Shown piece after piece: positions 1-4,697 of a stretch of 5,485 bases of DNA. The stretch spans positions 1 to 5,485 of the forward strand of contig JAJRAT010000166.1 of the NCBI GenBank assembly GCA_028682845.1, given 5' to 3'. The notes beneath the pieces are model-generated. The model was not told where the DNA came from. It ran no database searches and saw only the letters and a list, made by a program, of their open reading frames with translations. The translations under genes and the position numbers were made by a program. Numbering within the stretch: the first letter of the stretch is position 1; each line of letters opens with the position of its first letter. The DNA is from Methanothrix sp. (GTDB lineage Archaea > Halobacteriota > Methanosarcinia > Methanotrichales > Methanotrichaceae).

Positions 1-105
1 ATATCTAGGAATTGAACAAGATTTCTCAACAGTCTTAAATGTATATTCAAGTGAGGCACTTGATCCACATGTCAATAGGGAACGGTTTAGGGAGGGATTG
101 TGGTC

Positions 106-531
106 TTAACCGAAGACGCATGTGCCGTCTTCTGTTTGCATTCTCAGTTCGCACATTTGGGCCGTGCCGGCTTCGAGAAGCTTTTTGCGGAAGGTGTAGT
201 AGATGTCGAGGTCGTCCTTGACGATGAAGCGGGTCAGGGGTCGATTTACCAAATGGCTTCTTTCAATTCCAATCCAAGTAGAAAAGGTAAGATTGACCTC
301 CCGGATCAGGCCATTTTCGGTGATGGTGAGATAACCTACAGGAGCGAGGTTATAGAAATCAAAGTACCGGCGGTTAGAGGCTTCGAGTCTCCCTTGCGCA
401 CGTCGGAGTTCCTCATTTTGCGTCTCCAGCTCGATTTGGTGCACCTGCAGCTCTTGGAGCAGGCGCTTGACTTCCGGTTCCATTTTGCCCAGATTGGATG
501 CATCCAGGGATTTTTCGTTGAAGCCATTCAT
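106..531 (-). CDS. Truncated PAS-domain protein with N-terminal coiled coil (probable sensor kinase remnant)
   Basis: This 141-residue protein begins with a charged segment and a heptad-like coiled coil at about residues 19-54 (ELQVHQIELETQNEELRRAQ). A PAS fold follows from about residue 55 (YFDFYNLAPVGYLTITENG...). The same coiled-coil-plus-PAS arrangement is common at the front of archaeal and bacterial PAS sensor histidine kinases, where PAS domains sense ligands or redox state. The domain normally continues after 'DGT' with an FW-containing strand and a final strand ending near 'DITERK'. Here the frame stops six residues after EDGT, and none of the three frames further downstream to position 1 restores a PAS or kinase sequence. 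There is no transmembrane segment and no HisKA or HATPase module. The ATG at 531 has only a weak upstream GGATC. It may be a pseudogene or a free-standing PAS protein. The PAS identity is confident; the functional state is not. Confidence 0.72.
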   Translation of the reverse strand: MNGFNEKSLDASNLGKMEPEVKRLLQELQVHQIELETQNEELRRAQGRLEASNRRYFDFYNLAPVGYLTITENGLIREVNLTFSTWIGIERSHLVNRPLTRFIVKDDLDIYYTFRKKLLEAGTAQMCELRMQTEDGTCVFG

Positions 532-781
532 AGTTGATCCGATAAACTCTCGGCCAATTTTCTTTTAGTATTATTCATCATCGGAAAGCCGATCAGCGTC
601 AAATTATGGTGAGGTTTCAGTCGATATCATGGTAGAATCGATGCCATGAGACGTGGTGTCACATCTATGCTGTGAAAATTGTCTCGGCCATCAAATCTTA
701 TTTCCAAAAATGTGTTATAAATCTGCATGTACTTTAATTTTTTGGTAAGCTCATTGTTTTGACGACTTTGATCAAAGAATA

Positions 782-789
782 TTTATAAA
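782..789 (+). promoter_or_regulatory. TATA-box candidate with no obvious downstream gene
   Basis: TTTATAAA is close to the archaeal TATA consensus. On the plus strand it is preceded by an A/purine-rich stretch (CAAAGAATA) that would suit a TFB recognition element. Initiation would be expected about 25 bases downstream, near 810. No plus-strand coding sequence of useful length follows. The box is itself palindromic, so it could also serve the minus strand, where a 33-codon open frame lies at 627-728. This is sequence-only evidence. Confidence 0.3.
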
Positions 790-922
790 ATGTGGACTCA
801 AACGTCGTCTGCAGATAGAAATCCCGGCATCAGATCCACACAGGATTGAATGTGCCTGCACTTTCAAGATTTTCGATCTATGCAGTGAATTCTTACGGGT
901 CCCATATCTACATCCCGGCATT

Positions 923-1117
923 TTATGACTTTGATCTCCGATAGCCTGTGCCGAATAGCGTCCCCCTAAAGTCCGATTCATTGAGGAAAACACCCGAATC
1001 AATCAGTTCACGGACCTGTCTGGCAACAGCAGGCGCGGTTTGAGCCGATGGAAACAAATTCCAGTCCGACGGCAACTTTATCCGGTGCGCCCATATCAGC
1101 CGACGATAGCGAATCAA
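923..1117 (-). pseudogene. Probable remnant of a ribbon-helix-helix (CopG/antitoxin-like) gene
   Basis: The minus-strand reading frame contains VARQVRELIDSGVFLNESDF. This closely resembles the helix-turn-helix core of short archaeal ribbon-helix-helix regulators (typically '...RQVRELIDSGxFxNESDFIRxAI...'), which often act as antitoxins or autorepressors. The surroundings look damaged. The expected N-terminal DNA-contacting strand is absent from this frame, but a neighbouring frame, starting at an ATG at 1094, reads MGAPDKVAVGL, which would fit such a strand. After NESDF the expected 'IR.AI' helix is replaced by RGTLFGTGYRRSKS and a stop. The simplest reading is a frameshifted and 3'-decayed gene. 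No VapC/PIN or RelE partner is visible next to it. The similarity is judged from memory of the family, and the boundaries are those of the open frame rather than of a proven gene. Confidence 0.4.
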
Positions 1118-1131
1118 TTGTCAAATATATG

Positions 1132-1977
1132 TCACGGTCTCCATCTTTTCTGCACCTTGACGAACTCCGCACCGAAGAGGAAGATCTGCGCCGAGTAGTA
1201 GATCCAGAAGAGCAAGACCACCAGGGAGCCCGCTGCGCCGTAGGCCGAGCCGAGATTGACTATGCTGACATACGTCTCTATCACGAAGTTCCCAATCACG
1301 AATAATAAGGAAGCCAGCGCGGAACCGAAGATTACATCCTTCCAATCCAGCTTTATCCCGGATAGTGTTTTGTATGTGACGGCAAAGAGCGCCGTCACGA
1401 AGACGAATGAGATGGACAGCGTGATTATGCGCAGGAGTCCCAGGTGGATGGGCAGCAAATCTTCTATCTGTCTGGCGATGGGAATGATGAACGCCGTGAC
1501 GAGAGATGTCGCCAAAAGCATGAGCGCAACAGTGCCGATGAGAAGGAAGGATACCAGGTAGGAGGCGATGGTATCCAGTAGCGGCGTATCCTCATCCGGC
1601 AGCTTCCAGATTATTTTAAAGGATCTCTTGATCTGTACGAAAAGCCCGGCACTGCCCACAAGCATGGTGAGAATGCTCAGCACCGTGAAGCTTGCCGATG
1701 CCGCTTGATCGCTGGCCCGGTCGATGATCTCGCTTGCCGCCTTCGGCGCTTGATTGGCGGCCAAATTTTGGGCCTGGTCAACAATTTCGCTGCCGAATAT
1801 ATTAATGCTAAAAAATGAATTCAACAATATAGTGACTACTATGAATAGCGGCACCAGGGAGAATACGCCAAAGTAGGCAAGAGCTGCGGCGAGAAATGAA
1901 GCTTCGTCCTTCAGCCACTCCGAAACGGCCTTCCATAGGAGCTTAGCAATTAGCTCAAAGTACTTAAAAGACAACAC
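1132..1977 (-). CDS. YihY/BrkB-family integral membrane protein
   Basis: A 281-residue polytopic membrane protein of the YihY/virulence factor BrkB family; many members were once mis-annotated as ribonuclease BN. The family hallmark LAAALAYFGVFSLVPL lies at about residues 29-44, leading into the first membrane helix (30-56). Further hydrophobic segments fall at about 97-115, 138-167, 181-203, 213-236 and 248-270, giving the usual six. The typical ending is present (SAYGAAGSLVVLLFW, then FGAEFVKVQ). Residues 57-95 form a polar, alanine-rich loop, probably extracytoplasmic. The molecular function of the family is unsettled; transport or envelope roles have been suggested. The open frame extends to a TTG at 2028, but that start has no ribosome binding site and would place a T9 tract inside the gene. 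GTG 1977 or TTG 1974, just after GGGTGG, gives an N-terminus of normal family length. The gene lies downstream of sufB on the same strand, probably as a separate transcript. Confidence 0.85.
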   Translation of the reverse strand: MLSFKYFELIAKLLWKAVSEWLKDEASFLAAALAYFGVFSLVPLFIVVTILLNSFFSINIFGSEIVDQAQNLAANQAPKAASEIIDRASDQAASASFTVLSILTMLVGSAGLFVQIKRSFKIIWKLPDEDTPLLDTIASYLVSFLLIGTVALMLLATSLVTAFIIPIARQIEDLLPIHLGLLRIITLSISFVFVTALFAVTYKTLSGIKLDWKDVIFGSALASLLFVIGNFVIETYVSIVNLGSAYGAAGSLVVLLFWIYYSAQIFLFGAEFVKVQKRWRP

Positions 1978-2010
1978 GCCACCCGCTTTATCGCGACTTA
2001 TTAGATTCGC

Positions 2011-2053
2011 AAAAAAAAATCGACTCAATAAAAGAACTGAAGAGATCCCTCTT
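2011..2053 (-). terminator. Probable transcription terminator of the sufCB operon
   Basis: Reading the minus strand, the sufB stop is overlapped and followed by a small inverted repeat (AAGAG-GGAT-CTCTT, 2040-2053). Next come a T-rich stretch (TTCTTTTATTG) and then an uninterrupted run of nine T residues at 2019-2011. Euryarchaeal RNA polymerases terminate intrinsically at such T tracts, with or without a hairpin. The position, about 35-45 bases after the sufB stop, is right for the end of sufCB. Confidence 0.5.
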
Positions 2054-3266
2054 AAGATCCCTTCAGATCCTCTCTTTGCGTGATGTTCTTGATCTCCTGC
2101 TTCAGATCCTCGGGCAGCCCCTTGATCTCCACATCCAAAAAGCCGCGCACAATGACGCTGGTGGCCTCTTCCGAGTTCAGGCCGCGAGACATGAGATACT
2201 CCAGCTCTTCTTCGGAGATGCGGCCCACGGCGGCCTCATGGGACATGTCGAGGTCCCGGCTCTGGCCGTCCAGTTCTGGGATGGAATAGATGCGGCCCTT
2301 GTCGGAAAGCAGCAGCCCGACGCACTCCAGGTGCGCCCGCGCGCCGGGAACCCGTCCGGTCATGCGGCCTCTGGCAATGACCTCGCCGCCCACGGAAACC
2401 ACGCGAGAGATGGACTCGGCGCTGGTCTCGGGCGCGTTGAGGTTGACGTTGCTTCCCACATCGATATTGCCCATCGTCGAGTAGATGACGGTGTTGAAGC
2501 TGGCCACTGCCCCCCGACCGGCAAGCGTGGCCGTGGGGAAGGTCTGGATGGTCTTGACGGGGCGCAGCAGGATGTAGTTGTTGGAGAGCGACCCGCCTTC
2601 GGCGATGGTGATTCCCGTTCTCGGTCTGACCTCCACCTCTTTGCCCCAGCTATGCACCATGGTGAAGCTCACCTTGGCGTCTTTTTGGATGAAGAACTCC
2701 GAGACGCCGATATGCAGTCCGCGCTGAACGTGTGCGGGCGTGGTGCAGCCGGTGATGACGTGCAGCTCCGAGCCTTCCTCGGCGATGATGATGTTGTGCA
2801 CGCGCTGGTTCAGGTTTGTAGAACCGAGGTACAGGCAACTCTTCACCGGGAAGACGGTCTTCATGCCCTTCTTGGCGCGGATGAAGTAGCCCGCCGGAGG
2901 CGAAGCCGCCACATCGGCGGTGTACTTGTCGGCATCAGGAGCGACGAGCTTCCACCAGTAATCCTTCAGGCCGTCGTACTTCTCCAGGGCGGAGGCGATG
3001 TCCATGATCTCGACTCCCTCGTAAAGCGACTTGGCCACCACCGGCGTCTGGTCCATCTGAACGTATGCGCCGGACGACTCGCCGTCAAGCTTTACGCCGA
3101 CATCGAGGGCGGCCTTCTTCACATCGCTTGGAAGGTCTCCGGCATTTTCGACGACGGTCTGTGGCTTGGCCTCGGACTCGTAGCTTTGCATATCCACATC
3201 CGTGCCGTAGAGAGACTTCTTCCCCCTGGCCTGCCGCGCTTTTTCCTCTATGCTGGACATAGACAT
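2052..3266 (-). CDS. sufB: SufB-type Fe-S cluster assembly scaffold protein
   Basis: A 404-residue SufB/SufD-family protein, the cytoplasmic scaffold on which Fe-S clusters are built in complex with the SufC ATPase. It lacks most of the long N-terminal region of bacterial SufB (E. coli, about 495 residues) and matches the shorter methanogen type. The core is a repetitive beta-helix region (about residues 130-310), followed by the C-terminal family signature: PELDGQSRDLDMSHEAAVG, then a helical segment with EEELEYLMSRGL and VIVRGFL. Cys315 (in HLECVGLLLS) and Glu344 (in SHEAAVG) correspond to E. coli SufB Cys405 and Glu434, and the 29-residue spacing is identical; His343 is also kept. With no SufD in the window, a SufB homodimer with two SufC subunits is the expected complex (inference). 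ATG 3266 is preferred because GAGGGG (3275-3280) lies 8 bases upstream; a GTG at 3275 would overlap that site. The gene overlaps sufC by 19 bases, implying translational coupling. Confidence 0.95.
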   Translation of the reverse strand: MSMSSIEEKARQARGKKSLYGTDVDMQSYESEAKPQTVVENAGDLPSDVKKAALDVGVKLDGESSGAYVQMDQTPVVAKSLYEGVEIMDIASALEKYDGLKDYWWKLVAPDADKYTADVAASPPAGYFIRAKKGMKTVFPVKSCLYLGSTNLNQRVHNIIIAEEGSELHVITGCTTPAHVQRGLHIGVSEFFIQKDAKVSFTMVHSWGKEVEVRPRTGITIAEGGSLSNNYILLRPVKTIQTFPTATLAGRGAVASFNTVIYSTMGNIDVGSNVNLNAPETSAESISRVVSVGGEVIARGRMTGRVPGARAHLECVGLLLSDKGRIYSIPELDGQSRDLDMSHEAAVGRISEEELEYLMSRGLNSEEATSVIVRGFLDVEIKGLPEDLKQEIKNITQREDLKGS

Positions 3267-3985
3267 GCTGCACACCCCTCATATCCGCTTTTTTTGATCT
3301 GGCTTAAAATCTCAGCCGGGTTGCCGCTGCAGACGATGGAACCGCCCAGCATCACATGAGCCCGGTCGGCCTTCATGTACTCCAGGATGTGGCCGAAGTG
3401 GGTGATGATGATCCCCGACTTGGTCCGGGCGCTGGGACGCAGGTCTTTTTGGGTTAAGGTATTGATGGCCTCACCGATGAGCTTGATGTTCTCCAGATCG
3501 ACTCCGGAATCCGGCTCGTCCAGCATAACGAAATCAGGCTGCTGGGCCAGGAGCTGAACCATCTCGGATCGCTTAACCTCGCCCCCGGAAAAGCCGCGGT
3601 TGACGTCCCGCTCCGCGAAGGCGCTAAAGTCCATCTTCTTCAGTATTTCTTGGGCATCCGCCTTGGGATTGATGATCTTGATGAGATCCTTGAGCCGCAG
3701 GCCGCGGATGGCCGGAGGCCGCTGGAAGGCCATGCCGATGCCAAGCCTGGCGCGCTCGTCCATGGACATGTGCGTGATATCCTTTCCCTTGAATACGATG
3801 CGTCCTTCTTCGACAGTGTACCTGGGAATACCGGCAATGACATTGAGTAGCGTCGTCTTGCCGGTTCCATTGGGCCCGAAGAGCGCATGGGTCTCGCCCT
3901 GGCCGATCTTTAAGTTGAAGTTTTTCAAAACCTGTTTGTTGCCGATGCTGACCGATAGATCAACGATCTCCAGCAGATGCACCAC
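3248..3985 (-). CDS. sufC: SufC, Fe-S cluster assembly ABC-type ATPase
   Basis: A 245-residue soluble ABC-type ATPase that binds SufB and uses ATP hydrolysis to drive conformational change in the Fe-S scaffold. All motifs are present in order: Walker [10 protein letters not shown] (37-45), Q-loop Gln88 in AFQRPP, signature FSGGE (132-136), Walker B with [12 protein letters not shown] (152-163, catalytic Glu157) and the H-loop His196 in ITHFGH. There is no membrane segment. Length is normal for SufC. The tail GCAACLCPA carries three closely spaced cysteines (238, 241, 243), encoded at the region overlapping sufB. The start is uncertain: GTG 3985 is used here, but it sits inside the GGAGGTG ribosome binding site (GGAGG at 3985-3989). 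GTG 3982, or CTG 3976 eight bases after GGAGG, are real alternatives. An in-frame TAG at 4001-4003 limits any extension. It is the first gene of the sufCB operon. Confidence 0.95.
   Translation of the reverse strand: MVHLLEIVDLSVSIGNKQVLKNFNLKIGQGETHALFGPNGTGKTTLLNVIAGIPRYTVEEGRIVFKGKDITHMSMDERARLGIGMAFQRPPAIRGLRLKDLIKIINPKADAQEILKKMDFSAFAERDVNRGFSGGEVKRSEMVQLLAQQPDFVMLDEPDSGVDLENIKLIGEAINTLTQKDLRPSARTKSGIIITHFGHILEYMKADRAHVMLGGSIVCSGNPAEILSQIKKSGYEGCAACLCPA
3275..3280 (-). promoter_or_regulatory. Ribosome binding site of sufB, inside the sufC coding sequence
   Basis: The minus strand reads GAGGGG, then eight bases, then the ATG at 3266. The site lies within the last codons of sufC, as expected for a translationally coupled pair. 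It also decides the start: the GTG at 3275 would coincide with the site, and the ATG at 3260 would be 14 bases away. Confidence 0.7.
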
Positions 3986-3994
3986 CTCCAGTTC

Positions 3995-4100
3995 GATAAT
4001 CTATCTTGAGCCTATGGAATATAATATCCTTTTCAGTAATTGCGCTGTTATCCTTCTTTTAGCGGAAAGTGCAAATACCGATGAATGCCGATTATCTATC
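3995..4100. repeat. Matching 11-base motifs at the two ends of the divergent promoter region
   Basis: GATAATCTATC (3995-4005) and GATTATCTATC (4090-4100) match at 10 of 11 positions and lie in the same orientation. The first is 10 bases upstream of the sufC GTG; the second directly abuts the homoaconitase ATG. The 7-base cores GATAATC and GATTATC are also exact reverse complements of each other, so the pair can be read as an inverted repeat across the region. This could be a shared operator, or chance in AT-rich DNA. Confidence 0.35.
4019..4036 (-). promoter_or_regulatory. Promoter candidate (BRE and TATA) of the sufCB operon
   Basis: On the minus strand, CTGAAAAGG (4036-4028) followed by ATATTATAT (4027-4019) resembles a TFB recognition element next to a TATA box. 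Initiation about 25 bases downstream would fall near 3996, leaving a short leader that still includes the GGAGG at 3985-3989. The spacing agrees well with an archaeal promoter, but there is no experimental evidence here. The box is nearly symmetrical, so it could also serve the divergent gene. Confidence 0.5.
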
Positions 4101-4580
4101 ATGATCCGGGGCAGGGCATGGATTTTCGGCGATGATGTTGACACTGATGTGATAATACCGGGCAGGTACCTGCGCACCAAGGACACCAGGCTCTGGGCGG
4201 AGCATGTCATGGAAGGTCTGAATCCGCAGTTTGCCTCCCTCGTTCGCAAGGGCGATGTCGTGGTGGCGGGCCGCAATTTCGGCAGCGGCTCCTCGCGAGA
4301 GCAAGCGCCGCGGGCGCTGTTGGAGGCGGGCGTGGCGGCGGTGGTGGCCAAGTCCTTCGCTCGCATATTTTATCGCAATGCCATCAACGTGGGCCTGCCG
4401 CTGGTGGAGGCCGATGTGGAATGCCGGGAGGGCGATGAGGTCGAGGTGGATTTGGCAGGCGGAACGGTTCTGGTCGGCGACAGAAGGTTTCAGGGAACGA
4501 AGCTGCCCGATTTTCTCATGCAGATATTGCAGGATGGCGGCCTGGTGGCCCATCGCAGAAAAGAGAAAGGTCCGGTTTGA
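4101..4580 (+). CDS. hacB: Homoaconitase small subunit (LeuD/IPMI small subunit family), coenzyme B pathway
   Basis: A 159-residue small (swivel-domain) subunit of the aconitase-type hydro-lyases. It pairs with a [4Fe-4S] large subunit, not encoded here, to isomerise 2-hydroxy acids to 3-hydroxy acids. Family landmarks are [12 protein letters not shown] (9-20), [11 protein letters not shown] (59-69, with Ser64, Ser65 and Arg66 in the substrate-binding loop) and [16 protein letters not shown] (84-99). The flexible loop reads YLRT (23-26). In Methanocaldococcus jannaschii the homoaconitase subunit MJ1271 has Arg26-Thr27 at this place, whereas the isopropylmalate isomerase subunit MJ1277 has Val-Tyr. 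The loop therefore points to homoaconitase, acting in 2-oxoglutarate chain elongation to 2-oxosuberate for coenzyme B, rather than leucine synthesis. ATG 4101 matches the usual MIRGRA start. The frame is open upstream, opposite sufC, but that part is not coding. No ribosome binding site precedes the ATG, so translation may be leaderless, with weak promoter elements at about 4061-4077. It is divergent from sufC. Confidence 0.9.
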   Translation: MIRGRAWIFGDDVDTDVIIPGRYLRTKDTRLWAEHVMEGLNPQFASLVRKGDVVVAGRNFGSGSSREQAPRALLEAGVAAVVAKSFARIFYRNAINVGLPLVEADVECREGDEVEVDLAGGTVLVGDRRFQGTKLPDFLMQILQDGGLVAHRRKEKGPV

Positions 4581-4597
4581 TTTTGCGATCTCAATAT

Positions 4598-4697
4598 GGC
4601 TCGAGCCAATTTGACTTAATTTGGCTCGATTGGGTCGAGAGAATTTAGTTTGGCTGACATAAGTTCAGTTTTGACTTGATCCAGGGCTTGATTTGGC
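4598..4697. repeat. Repeat-rich regulatory region between hacB and the downstream gene
   Basis: The gap holds a perfect 10-base palindrome GGCTCGAGCC (4598-4607). An inverted repeat also has 9-base arms TCGAGCCAA (4601-4609) and TTGGCTCGA (4621-4629) around an 11-base loop. TTTGACT or TTTGGCT begins at 4610, 4620, 4649 and 4670, and a partial copy TTTGGC at 4692 directly precedes the ATG at 4698. The blocks starting at 4611 and 4671 are imperfect copies of each other (TTGACTTRAT, then GGCTYGATT). The hairpin could act in hacB transcript processing or termination, or the repeats could be protein-binding sites. No clear TATA box or ribosome binding site for the next gene was found. Confidence 0.5.

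Larger units (their letters stand above)
532..1131. other. Gene-poor intergenic region between the yihY-like gene and the PAS gene
   Basis: These 600 bases contain no intact gene that I recognise and are more AT-rich than the flanking coding regions. Visible elements are a probable ribbon-helix-helix gene remnant near 923-1117, a TTTATAAA box at 782-789, an exact 10-base direct repeat (ATCCCGGCAT) at 821-830 and 912-921, and two short inverted repeats: ATCGG/CCGAT at 580-593 and TCATGG/CCATGA at 627-649. No tRNA, rRNA or insertion sequence ends were seen. The region must carry the promoter of the minus-strand PAS gene and the 3' end of the yihY-like transcript. I see no strong T-tract after the yihY-like stop codon. 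Confidence 0.6.

Noticed and set aside
100..537. 145-codon plus-strand open frame
   Set aside because: It is the exact antisense shadow of the PAS-domain gene, with no family resemblance or ribosome binding site.
772..1002. 76-codon minus-strand open frame
   Set aside because: No recognisable domain; it overlaps the RHH remnant in another frame and shows no ribosome binding site. It is more likely to be chance in non-coding DNA.
532..1131. tRNA gene, CRISPR array or insertion sequence in the long intergenic region
   Set aside because: I found no T-loop-like GGTTCRANNCC, no regularly spaced identical repeats and no transposase fragments or terminal inverted repeats of useful length.
2043..2070. 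AGATCC repeated three times around the sufB stop
   Set aside because: Most of it is coding sequence for the repetitive end of sufB, and the spacing is irregular (12 and 10 bases). There is no support for a functional repeat.
2076..3359. 427-codon open frame on the plus strand
   Set aside because: It lies antisense to sufB and the end of sufC, its translation is unusually rich in His, Asp, Arg and Gly, and it matches no family. It is a shadow of the high-GC third positions of sufB.
3600..4100. In-frame extension upstream of the homoaconitase subunit (open from 3600)
   Set aside because: It is antisense to sufC and gives no recognisable protein. The family starts at MIRGRA, encoded from ATG 4101.
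4092..4553. 153-codon minus-strand open frame
   Set aside because: It is antisense to the clearly coding homoaconitase subunit, and its His/Ala/Arg-rich translation has no family resemblance.
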